The position numbers were made by a program, and so were the translations under genes. Of a stretch of DNA of 64,000 bases, positions 34,449-42,457 are shown one piece after another. Below the pieces are notes generated by a model, which made no database searches, was not told where the DNA came from, and saw only the letters and a program-made list of their open reading frames with translations. The stretch lies in contig NZ_ML660089.1 of the NCBI RefSeq assembly GCF_007004655.1, positions 372,001 through 436,000 on the forward strand, written 5' to 3'. How positions within the stretch are numbered: position 1 is the stretch's first letter; every line of letters begins with the position of its first letter. This DNA comes from Exilibacterium tricleocarpae. GTDB lineage: Bacteria > Pseudomonadota > Gammaproteobacteria > Pseudomonadales > Cellvibrionaceae.

Positions 34449-35903
34449 ATGAAGACAATAGGGTGTACAATAGGTCTTTTGACTCTATTTTTGTTAGCTA
34501 ACTCAAGTAGCCTCGCTTCTTCTGAGAAATTATTGTCTGTCGAAGAACGGATACACGGATTGTCACTGATCTGGAAAGAGGCGAGTTATAACTTTGCCTA
34601 TTTCGACCAGGTGCCGGATCTAGACTGGGATGCCACCTACCTGGAGTTTATTCCGAAAGTCATCAACGCAAATAGCAACTTTGATTACTATCGCCTGCTA
34701 ACACGGTTTGTCTCGTTACTCAGCGACGGTATGACTAGTGTTGAGATGCCAGAGGGTTTGGTGGAAAATCACATTGACTTTCCGGCCGTAAAGCTTGCTG
34801 AGGCTAACCGGCAAGCGGTTGTTATTGCTGTCGATCAGCGATATAAAACGGAGCTTCCACTGGGCAGCGTAATATTGAAAGTTGACGGTAAAGCAGTGGA
34901 GGACAAGGTTAAACAAGATGTTTTTCCATACATTAGCAGCTCGACTGAGCATATTCGATGGCATAAAGGTATCAGAGGAAGCTCTGCGTTCGGCTATGGA
35001 CTTTTGGCCGGGGTTCCTGGCACCTGGGCAGAGATCAAGGTCAAATACCCGCATGGAGAAGAAAAAACCTTAAAAATAAGAAGAGACGCCAGAGACCGCA
35101 CCATAGGCTGGCATAGTGTCAAAGGCCTAGGCAGTGATGACGACTTTCAATTCCAATTGCTGGACAATGGTATGGCCTATCTGGCACTCAATAGCTTCGA
35201 CAATGAAGAGGTGATTGAGAAGTTCAGAAATGTGTTGCACAGACTGAAACTGGTAAGAGGCCTAATCATCGACCTTCGATATAACGCCGGCGGTAATACA
35301 TACATCGCCGAGGAGATCGTAAAGCACCTAAGCTATTATGATATACCGGGTGCCCGCACCAGAATGAGGATTCATAATTCAACCTTTAAAGCCTGGGGAC
35401 GTTACGCAGAGGATTTTAGTTGGGCGGAAAAGTACAGGCCCTACTTTGAAGGCGACGCCTGGCTGGTCAATGAGCCCGAAATCGTATCCGTTGACGGAGT
35501 GGATAAGGTTGTTATCCCGACAATATTGCTTATCGGTAGAGAAACATCCGGTGCGGCGGAAGATTTCTTGGTCTACACAGATTCACTAAAGCACTTTACC
35601 ACAATCGGTGAACCGACCTTTGGTAGCACCGGACAACCTCTCTTGGTGGAGTTGCCGGGAGGCGGCCGGGCCTATATTTGCACCAAGAGAGACATGTTTA
35701 GCGATGGCAGAGACTTTGTGGGTTATGGTATCCAGCCGGATATCAAGGTTGTAAGGGACGTGGATTACTATCTTTCCAGGGAGGATGCCGTATTAGAGAG
35801 GGCAAAAGCGCTTTTGATCAACGAGGCCGGACGGCTGGGACAGGGCGCGCTTGACGGCAATGCTTACCAGGCTTTGAATCAATCCAACGTCAACCCCAAT
35901 TAA
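34449..35903 (+). CDS. Secreted S41-family serine protease
   Basis: A 484-residue protein with an N-terminal signal peptide (IGCTIGLLTLFLLANSSSLA) and therefore exported. A PDZ-like region (about 125-205, LGSVILKVDGKAVED) precedes the tail-specific protease core with LVRGLIIDLRYNAGGNTYIA. The catalytic Ser is in LLIGRETSGAAEDFL, followed by FGSTGQPLLVELPGGGRAYI. In a RiPP locus it could trim the exported peptide or act on the periplasmic side. It could also be a general quality-control enzyme, but its position inside the operon favours a dedicated role. It sits 54 bases after the transporter gene. Confidence 0.83.
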   Translation: MKTIGCTIGLLTLFLLANSSSLASSEKLLSVEERIHGLSLIWKEASYNFAYFDQVPDLDWDATYLEFIPKVINANSNFDYYRLLTRFVSLLSDGMTSVEMPEGLVENHIDFPAVKLAEANRQAVVIAVDQRYKTELPLGSVILKVDGKAVEDKVKQDVFPYISSSTEHIRWHKGIRGSSAFGYGLLAGVPGTWAEIKVKYPHGEEKTLKIRRDARDRTIGWHSVKGLGSDDDFQFQLLDNGMAYLALNSFDNEEVIEKFRNVLHRLKLVRGLIIDLRYNAGGNTYIAEEIVKHLSYYDIPGARTRMRIHNSTFKAWGRYAEDFSWAEKYRPYFEGDAWLVNEPEIVSVDGVDKVVIPTILLIGRETSGAAEDFLVYTDSLKHFTTIGEPTFGSTGQPLLVELPGGGRAYICTKRDMFSDGRDFVGYGIQPDIKVVRDVDYYLSREDAVLERAKALLINEAGRLGQGALDGNAYQALNQSNVNPN

Positions 35904-36070
35904 GACTGTTCTTACTATGGCGCGACGATAATTTGCAAATTGGCCAATAGGTAATGGCCAGGGGCTGGAAAGCTGTAGTGTCCGGTTTTTTAGTATGGCC
36001 TAGTATCTGTAGACCCAGGAGTTCGCTAATAAATACATTTAGGCAATCATTTGACTCGACTGGTGCAACT

Positions 36071-36652
36071 ATGCTGGAAAATATCATTCACATCGAAAAA
36101 CCTCCGCAGGTGCAAGAGAAAACCCTCCAGGTAATTGACAATGCGGTAGGCGATGACCTTGCAGAGCGAATATGGCAGATAGTAAACAGGCCTAAGTGGC
36201 ATTGGGGACATATGTCTCGAAAATCTGCCCCACAAAAGTTCTGGGCTATGGATCTGAATGGCGAAGAAGCTATGAAGGAGCTGTTCGAGTCGGTGCGACC
36301 GCACTTCGATATCGCCGCTCACACAAAACTTGCCTTGCGTAAAGTTAACGCAAGTGGTCACACCCATGGCCTTGGAGGAGCAATTCATCAGGACTACAAT
36401 ACTGATGACTACTATTCGATGCTTTACTATGCAAATCCTGTTTGGCATCCCAAGTTCGGTGGTGAGACACAGTTTTATAGTGACGATCTCAACTACATTA
36501 TTCACAGTGTAATGCCAAAGCCATCTCGAGTGGTCTTTTTCGACGGGCGAATACCGCATTTCGGCCGCTCACCCAGTCGAGAGTTCTGGGGTGTAAGAGT
36601 AGCAATAGCATTCAAGCTGAAAGTCATTACCCGGGACGCGGCAGCTCCCTGA
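36071..36652 (+). CDS. 2-oxoglutarate/Fe(II)-dependent oxygenase, copy 2
   Basis: A 193-residue paralogue of the oxygenase at 25519, alignable without gaps over most of its length. The iron ligands are His106 and Asp108 (AIHQDYN) and His163 (RIPHFGRSPSR), with Arg176 for 2-oxoglutarate, the same numbering as copy 1. Conserved blocks include ASGHTHGLGG, YYANPVWHPKFGGETQFYSD and FFDGRIPHFG. The start ATG 36071 is chosen because it aligns with the copy 1 start; the frame is open further upstream. Two oxygenases with slightly different sequences beside two near-identical precursors suggest different target residues or substrates. Confidence 0.82.
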   Translation: MLENIIHIEKPPQVQEKTLQVIDNAVGDDLAERIWQIVNRPKWHWGHMSRKSAPQKFWAMDLNGEEAMKELFESVRPHFDIAAHTKLALRKVNASGHTHGLGGAIHQDYNTDDYYSMLYYANPVWHPKFGGETQFYSDDLNYIIHSVMPKPSRVVFFDGRIPHFGRSPSREFWGVRVAIAFKLKVITRDAAAP

Positions 36653-36727
36653 GTTACCGTCACAGGATTTGCCTTCATAGGGAAAACTCTGAATGGAAGA
36701 CTTCATGGAAAAAGCGGGGGAGTGTCG

Positions 36728-37936
36728 ATGACAGAGAGTAGATATGATTTGGCGAGCCTGATTCACCCGGTCAGTCTGGATACATTTCGGGATGAATACT
36801 GGGAGAAAAAACCCCTGGTGATTCATAGAGAAGTCCCCGGCTACTTCGACGGACTGATGTCCTTGAGGGATTTAGACGAGCTTATCTCATCGACCAGTAT
36901 CCGCGCGCCTCTGGTAGTAACGAGAGGTGGGGAGAACGGCGGCGGACTTACGCAAAAAAAAACCAGTGCGAATGACCTTATCGACCGCGCTAATTTACTC
37001 GAACGGCTGTATAGCCGATATCGAAATGGTGCCACTATCAATCTTCATTTCGCCCACGAGCAGTGGACACCTTTGAAGAAACTCTGCCAAACTCTCGCCA
37101 GCGAGTTATCCGCGTCATTTCACACCAACATTTACCTGACACCACCTAATGCACAAGGTCTGGATACTCACTATGATACGCATGACGTATTTGTGTTGCA
37201 GACAGTAGGCTGCAAGCGCTGGCGATTGTACGATTCACCTTTTAGACTGCCTACGCAAAGTCTATCCTTCAAGAGCGAGAAGCTGGAGATTGGTGAACCT
37301 TCAGCCGAGTTTGATCTGCATACCGGTGACCTGCTTTACATCCCCAGAGGCTGGGTTCACGATGCGAGAACGTTGAACACCACGTCAGCTCATATCACTC
37401 TGGGCGTACATCATCTTACCTGGGAACATGTGTTGCGCGGAGCGATTGTCGACATATTTGAACGAGATGGAACCTTCAGAGCTTCGCTGCCTATTGGGTT
37501 CAATAGCGATCCGGCGCTACGCTGCAAGGCTGAAGAGCAGCTAAGCGCCTTGATCGACAACCTATGTCAAAAAATCGACCCGACACAACTTATCGACGAA
37601 GCCGCTGAGGAGGCCTGGCAGAGTACACAGTCATCTTTGGGCGGCCATTTGGTTGACCTGGTGGAACTGGAGCGCCTGGGCTTGGACACTACTGTCACAA
37701 AGAGACTTGAGGCGGCGGTCAGTCATACGAAAGAAAAAGATCTGGTGTTCTTGAGGTTTAACGGCAAGAAGATTGAGTTGCCGGCCGATCTCGAGAAGGA
37801 AGTACAGTTCATCACTCGCAATAAAACCTTCGCTGCGAGGGACCTACCAGGTGGGCGTGACGATCGCGACAAACTGGAACTGGTTCAGCACCTCGTCATG
37901 GAGGGTTTGCTGACGATGAATCCGGTCGACTACTAA
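36728..37936 (+). CDS. JmjC/cupin-type Fe(II)/2OG oxygenase (ribosomal oxygenase-like)
   Basis: About 402 residues. The opening SLDTFRDEYWEKKPLVIHRE is the entry of the JmjC/cupin_4 family (PF08007), which contains YcfD/RoxA and MINA53-type hydroxylases. The iron triad appears as His and Asp in GLDTHYDTHDVFVLQT and a distal His in YIPRGWVHDART. The C-terminal third (ELERLGLDTTVTKRLEAA onward) resembles the dimerising and winged-helix-like part of that family. Known members hydroxylate ribosomal proteins. Here, among RiPP enzymes, the core peptide is the likelier substrate. GGGGGAG lies 5 bases before ATG 36728; GTG 36722 is possible. The gene end overlaps the convergent E1 gene by 4 bases. 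Confidence 0.82.
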   Translation: MTESRYDLASLIHPVSLDTFRDEYWEKKPLVIHREVPGYFDGLMSLRDLDELISSTSIRAPLVVTRGGENGGGLTQKKTSANDLIDRANLLERLYSRYRNGATINLHFAHEQWTPLKKLCQTLASELSASFHTNIYLTPPNAQGLDTHYDTHDVFVLQTVGCKRWRLYDSPFRLPTQSLSFKSEKLEIGEPSAEFDLHTGDLLYIPRGWVHDARTLNTTSAHITLGVHHLTWEHVLRGAIVDIFERDGTFRASLPIGFNSDPALRCKAEEQLSALIDNLCQKIDPTQLIDEAAEEAWQSTQSSLGGHLVDLVELERLGLDTTVTKRLEAAVSHTKEKDLVFLRFNGKKIELPADLEKEVQFITRNKTFAARDLPGGRDDRDKLELVQHLVMEGLLTMNPVDY

Positions 37937-39102
37937 TTGTGATCCCCACAAAACTGTTGGTATTCCATATAACCAGGAAACTCTCCCTCTGTTGAACAGT
38001 AACGACACGTCGGATCTTTGTGTAACTGGAATTCACGAAACTTGCACTCCATCGCATCGTACTGCAGTAATCGACCGATCAGCGATTCCCCTTTATCCAG
38101 GACAATCTTAATAGCCTCTACCGCTTGCAACAGACCGATGACCCCCGGGAGAACACCCAAAACACCGGCATCCGCGCAAGAAGGCGCTAACTCGGGAGGC
38201 GGCGGCTCCGCGTGCATACAGCGATAACAGGGCCCTCCGCGCGCGGGGTCCAGTACACTGACTTGGCCTTCAAAGCGAAACACGCTGCCGTGTACACATG
38301 GAATTTTTAGCCTCAAGCAGGCGTCATTGATGAGATACCGGGTGGGAAAATTATCACTGCCGTCCACCACGACATCATAACCCGTCATGATACGTTCGAC
38401 ATTTTCCGGGGTTAGACGTTCTTCAAACGCTTCGATGGAAATACCGGGGTTAAACTCCGTCAGAGTTTTACAGGCAGATTTGACTTTTGCTTCACCGACG
38501 CTATCGGCCCTATGCAAAATCTGCCGTTGCAGATTCGATGCCTCCACTTTGTCAAAGTCTACAATCCCCAGTTTTCCAATACCCGCTGCCGCCAGGTAAT
38601 AGGCGCTTGGACTGCCCAGTCCACCGGCGCCTATAAGCAGTACCTGGCTTTCGAGTAACTTAATCTGTCCTTGTTCCCCCACCTCAGGAATACGGAGATG
38701 TCGGTCATAACGCTTGCGTTGTTCGGTGGACAAGACCATGGGTATCTTGACAGGGTTCCCACTCTCCTTCCAATGATTAAAGCCACCGCTCATGGATCGC
38801 ACGCGAGTATAGCCCATTTGCAGCAGTGAACTGGCGGCCAACACGGATCTGGTTCCGCTGGCGCAATAGACAATCAGGTTCACCGTGCGGTCTTTAATTA
38901 TACTTTCGACTTTAAGTTCCAGAAAACCTCTAGGGAGATGAACTGCCTCCGCGATGCACCCTTGCTGGCGTTCATCGGTTTCCCTGACGTCGAGAAATGT
39001 TACCGGATTTCCATTCGCTACTTCTCGTGCAGCTTGATCAACGGATACTGCCGGGATATCCTTTTTTAATCGATCCAACAGGTCGGTAAATGTTTCAGCC
39101 AC
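37933..39102 (-). CDS. Rhodanese-E1 (MoeB/ThiF-like) fusion, sulfur-carrier activating enzyme
   Basis: A 389-residue fusion. The N-terminal rhodanese domain (about 15-125) has the active loop YCASGTRS. The E1 domain (about 135-380) has the ATP motif LIGAGGLGSPSAYYL, NLQRQILH, VDGSDNFPTRYLINDAC, a catalytic Cys in APSCADAG, and zinc ligands CYRC and CRYC. Such enzymes adenylate the C-terminal Gly of a ThiS/MoaD carrier and help load sulfur as a thiocarboxylate. In MOCS3-type enzymes the rhodanese lies at the C-terminus; here it is at the N-terminus. With the carrier, YcaO and TfuA upstream in the same operon, its job is most likely sulfur supply for thioamide formation. Confidence 0.88.
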   Translation of the reverse strand: MAETFTDLLDRLKKDIPAVSVDQAAREVANGNPVTFLDVRETDERQQGCIAEAVHLPRGFLELKVESIIKDRTVNLIVYCASGTRSVLAASSLLQMGYTRVRSMSGGFNHWKESGNPVKIPMVLSTEQRKRYDRHLRIPEVGEQGQIKLLESQVLLIGAGGLGSPSAYYLAAAGIGKLGIVDFDKVEASNLQRQILHRADSVGEAKVKSACKTLTEFNPGISIEAFEERLTPENVERIMTGYDVVVDGSDNFPTRYLINDACLRLKIPCVHGSVFRFEGQVSVLDPARGGPCYRCMHAEPPPPELAPSCADAGVLGVLPGVIGLLQAVEAIKIVLDKGESLIGRLLQYDAMECKFREFQLHKDPTCRYCSTEGEFPGYMEYQQFCGDHN

Positions 39103-39157
39103 GATATCCTTTGCCTCCTGTTTGAAAACAGCTGACGGGTTTTTAAAAAGAGAATTT

Positions 39158-39433
39158 TCATCCGCCGGAAAAAGCCGGAATTATTGAAATAACATCACCA
39201 TCGCTGATGACTGTTTCTACACCGTCCAACTCTCTGATGTCTCTTTCGTTCAAGTATAAGTTAATAAAGCGCCTTAATTTCCCGGAGGAGTCAAATAGCT
39301 TGTCGGCGATGCTGCCATGCTTATCAATCAGGTTCCGGAGATTCTCCTGAACCGTATTCCCCGATACTACGACTTCACGATTACCCAGCACAAAGCCGGA
39401 GAGTGACGCGGGTATTCTAATCTTGACATTCAT
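39158..39433 (-). CDS. ThiS/MoaD-like sulfur carrier protein
   Basis: A 91-residue beta-grasp protein ending IISIIPAFSGG; the terminal Gly-Gly is the site for adenylation and thiocarboxylation. FINLYLNERDIRELDG and the terminal DGDVISIIPAFSGG match MoaD-related carriers. It lies between the YcaO and E1 genes, 36 bases after ycaO. Its partner is almost certainly the rhodanese-E1 fusion downstream. A cofactor role in molybdopterin synthesis is possible but no other moa or thi gene is present. Confidence 0.88.
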   Translation of the reverse strand: MNVKIRIPASLSGFVLGNREVVVSGNTVQENLRNLIDKHGSIADKLFDSSGKLRRFINLYLNERDIRELDGVETVISDGDVISIIPAFSGG

Positions 39434-39469
39434 CTTCAGTCTCCTGATAAAACTGCCAGTTACTATTGG

Positions 39470-40624
39470 TTAGAATAACTTGTGGTTATTGCTAGTCTCG
39501 GGTACGAACACTTTTGCAACCGGGATATCAAATGGCGGCCTGGTTAAATCGACCCGATAAACGCGATCAAAGCCGGCATCGGTGAATTCACTGATCACTC
39601 TTCTATAATCAACTTGCAGGTCTCTATCGGACTTGTCTTCGAAAGTGGACCAGGGTACCTCACCTTTCATTTTATTAAAGTACTTGTAGAGACCGCTGAA
39701 CGTGTCGGCCTTTTTGTAGGAGGCGGAGTCTTTGAGGTCCTCACGAGCGCCGTGTATGAAAGTCAGCCGGGATTGAGCCGCTTCGGTGATGGCTCGGGTT
39801 GCAGCCAGCGAGGCACTCAGGTGTGTACCATAGCCCATTCTCACCTGTGAGGTAAAACTGGTGGGATTTCCATCCAGGAGAATCGCCCAGAAAGTGGGGA
39901 GGTCAATTTCACCCTGTACCGATATTAAGACCAGAGTAACATCGGCCTGATCCAGCTTTAAACGAAGATCAAGAATCATCGGGTCATCAATCGTACCCGT
40001 ATCGATCACCTGACATCGCTTCATGGTGATCTTACCATCGACCCCCAATCGACTGATCGTGTCACGCTCGGCTACTTCATATAAGGCATGTAAGGTGGCC
40101 TCAACCAGATGGTTTCCACTTGCCAGGCCATTGGATGTCCACATATAGCTTTTTAAGCCTGAAAAATACACGGCATCGGAAGGCAACCATACCGCTTTTC
40201 CGTCAGGCAGGTTTTGACCCCGGACCCAGTCGAGCTTAAAGTCAGCGGAAAAATATCGGTGGCGCCATGATCCCGTGAGATCTCTCGGTGACACAACCTC
40301 CTCGCCATCCCTGGTTAAATCGGAAAGCGAAGTATACCGGCTCTCTCCTGTGGGATTCTCTGCATGAAATAGTTCTATAGCTTCCATCAGCGACGAGACC
40401 TGCGCATCAATATGGCGCAAACCTTTACCATTGGAAACCTGGAGGAGGGTCCCGGTCGGCCGGATCGCGCAGTAAACGGGAATCCCCAGATAGTCCAACC
40501 CGGTAACATCGGCGCATCGGGTAATGCCGGCCAGCGGCAGCAGCGGCCGAATTTTATCGTAGGTTTGCTCGGGGGGAACCAAGCGATGGGTCCTCTCTCG
40601 CCACGCTTTTGATAATTCTTCCAT
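39470..40624 (-). CDS. YcaO-domain protein, probable thioamide-forming enzyme
   Basis: A 384-residue YcaO. YcaO enzymes use ATP to activate a peptide-bond oxygen and add Cys/Ser/Thr side chains (azolines), sulfide (thioamides) or amines. Visible landmarks are SNGKGLRHIDAQVSSLMEAI then ELFHAEN (start of the ATP-binding region), the EVAERDTISRL helix with conserved acidic and basic residues, and PVAKVFVPETSNNH at the end. Its stop is followed by the ThiS-like gene and its start abuts the TfuA gene, so it is the TfuA-partnered type that forms thioamides in thioviridamide-like RiPPs and in methyl-coenzyme M reductase. The exact substrate in this locus is not shown. Confidence 0.87.
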   Translation of the reverse strand: MEELSKAWRERTHRLVPPEQTYDKIRPLLPLAGITRCADVTGLDYLGIPVYCAIRPTGTLLQVSNGKGLRHIDAQVSSLMEAIELFHAENPTGESRYTSLSDLTRDGEEVVSPRDLTGSWRHRYFSADFKLDWVRGQNLPDGKAVWLPSDAVYFSGLKSYMWTSNGLASGNHLVEATLHALYEVAERDTISRLGVDGKITMKRCQVIDTGTIDDPMILDLRLKLDQADVTLVLISVQGEIDLPTFWAILLDGNPTSFTSQVRMGYGTHLSASLAATRAITEAAQSRLTFIHGAREDLKDSASYKKADTFSGLYKYFNKMKGEVPWSTFEDKSDRDLQVDYRRVISEFTDAGFDRVYRVDLTRPPFDIPVAKVFVPETSNNHKLF

Positions 40625-41908
40625 TTATCCTCTACCTTCCAGGATTTCACATGCCCGGCCTGTGAGCTGCAGTTCTGTCAGTAGGGCGGCAGGTGCACTC
40701 CAACCGACACCGAAGTATGCCGGACCCATTTCGAGTACCCACGAACTGAGAGGGTGTGCATCCGGGGAGGTAATACCTTTTTGCCGGGCCCAGTCCTCGA
40801 TAAAATGCACTGTGCTATCGGCTTCGTCCGCCGGGGTCACTCGCGGGATACCAAAAAAACACGGCCCGTTTTCCAGAATCCACTCCACCGATGCGCGTTC
40901 GGCGATCAGTGTTTCATAGAGGGATAAGGTTAGTCCGTTTTTTTGCATCCACTCGGCACCATGTTGTTCGGATAGCTTTTCATTCCATTTGTGGTTGAAA
41001 TCTTCCAGATAGTCTGACGGGCAAGCCTGCCCGTTTTGTACTGCCCATTCCCCCACGTATTGCCGCTGACGCAGCAGCATAATCATGCTTTCTAAAGATT
41101 GCTTATCGATTACTCGATATACCTTTTTCAGTAGTTCTGCGCCCGTAGCGGCATCCCTGAGACCGTTGAATCCATTTGCCATAAAGCGAGATTGGCGGCG
41201 CGCGGGTATATTCACTAGAGGAACATAACATCCAGGTACACTAACCGCCTCATGCCGGGATTGCTGCGCCACATACTTCAACGCGTTTGTGGCATCCATT
41301 TGTTTCTGATCCACCAATCGATGGGAGATCACAGTGTCAAGTATGTTGCGCTCTTCGTCGGACCACTTTGCCACGACAGGTGAATCGAGCAGGCCGGGCC
41401 ATGAGCGGTCGCCATAAAATAGCGCCTTTGCGTAGGCAAGCAGCTCTTGTACTCTCACTTCCGGCAGAGCACAATCAGCGGCCCCCAGGGTAAACCGAAT
41501 GTTTACCAGAGGGTCGGATAGGGCGCGAAAATCGAGTTCTTCACTGGCATGCAGCAAAGCGACCTCGTCGTCACCGTCCAAAAATCCGTCTCTATACCAC
41601 TCGTATACTTTGCCGATACCCCGCATACCCAAACCGTCGAGTTCCGCAGCTCGCAGGGCGCCAATGCTGGAAGCACCTATTACCTGCACACCTTCGCTCA
41701 TGGCGTCAACAATTTCACGATGCCATATAGATGGGGTCGAATGAAACATCCCGTCGATTAACACGACTGTTTGGATGCCGGAAGGCAGTATACGGTAGAT
41801 ATCACCCTGTTGCGCCGGTGGAAGGTACTCGGCTTGCAGAATCTGTTGGGCATGTTCTTGCTGCATAGACGGACCCAAAAATACAGCGACAGACCTATTT
41901 TTTTTCAT
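40625..41908 (-). CDS. TfuA-like protein with C-terminal extension
   Basis: A 427-residue protein whose first about 210 residues are the TfuA domain: AVFLGPSMQQEHAQQIL at the start, VVLIDGMFHSTPSIWHREIV, and EGVQVIGASSIGALRAAELD. TfuA partners help YcaO enzymes form thioamides, probably by recruiting or delivering sulfide. After the domain is an extension of about 200 residues, ending in two related segments, ASVEWILENGPCFFGIPR and LSSWVLEMGPAYFGVGW. I do not recognise the extension. The gene ends directly at the YcaO start, so expression is coupled. Confidence 0.85.
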   Translation of the reverse strand: MKKNRSVAVFLGPSMQQEHAQQILQAEYLPPAQQGDIYRILPSGIQTVVLIDGMFHSTPSIWHREIVDAMSEGVQVIGASSIGALRAAELDGLGMRGIGKVYEWYRDGFLDGDDEVALLHASEELDFRALSDPLVNIRFTLGAADCALPEVRVQELLAYAKALFYGDRSWPGLLDSPVVAKWSDEERNILDTVISHRLVDQKQMDATNALKYVAQQSRHEAVSVPGCYVPLVNIPARRQSRFMANGFNGLRDAATGAELLKKVYRVIDKQSLESMIMLLRQRQYVGEWAVQNGQACPSDYLEDFNHKWNEKLSEQHGAEWMQKNGLTLSLYETLIAERASVEWILENGPCFFGIPRVTPADEADSTVHFIEDWARQKGITSPDAHPLSSWVLEMGPAYFGVGWSAPAALLTELQLTGRACEILEGRG

Positions 41909-41989
41909 AAGCCAAAAGCCTTCTTCCTGACAAGGTAGCTGCCCAAACGCGCTTTCAGGCGCGGCGTTATTGATGAAAATTCGGGTCTA

Positions 41990-42310
41990 TTAATGCTTGC
42001 AAACTCCCATAGAAGATATATCCAGCGCTACAATCGGGCGTGGCACTATTAAATTGTGGTACCACACTTCCGCTGAAGGCTCGGTGTCGATTCCCCAAAT
42101 GGCGTCGAGGCCGAAAACCCCGTAGTTCTCCCGTTCGGCGGAAAACTTCTCTACAATATAGCGTTCGGCCGCCTCTATCGTCTCAAAGGCACACCCTCCC
42201 TGATAGCCCACATCTTTCCCTCTTTTGATAACTTTGCTCCCCACTTCTAACTGAGCGAGGTATATGTGCCTTTTACCTACTGTGTAAATCAATACATTCA
42301 CCGATAACAT
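41990..42310 (-). CDS. Unrecognised small protein in the sulfur operon
   Basis: A 106-residue protein (NVLIYTVGKRHIYLAQLEVG to ISSMGVCKH). It looks globular, with an AFETIEAAERYIVEKF helix and a YGVFGLDAIWGIDTEP segment. I recognise no family, signal or membrane helix. Its position between the AraC-like regulator and TfuA on the same strand suggests it works with the cassette. It could alternatively be an immunity or accessory protein for the peptide, but nothing proves this. Confidence 0.55.
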   Translation of the reverse strand: MLSVNVLIYTVGKRHIYLAQLEVGSKVIKRGKDVGYQGGCAFETIEAAERYIVEKFSAERENYGVFGLDAIWGIDTEPSAEVWYHNLIVPRPIVALDISSMGVCKH

Positions 42311-42457
42311 ACTAAGTGGAAAGTTTAAAATTGCGGCTATACTGACCCGCCTTATAGACTGATCCTAACTCGACTGGGATAGCCTAACCACACCAATCCG
42401 GCCATTGAGAAACATAATCACGCCAATCAGCCGGCAAGATCACCCTTATAGATTTTC

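Noticed and set aside
37933..39433. Ordinary molybdopterin or thiamine genes
   Set aside because: E1 and carrier resemble MoeB/MoaD and ThiF/ThiS, but no other gene of either pathway is present and they are in one operon with YcaO and TfuA. Kept only as an alternative.
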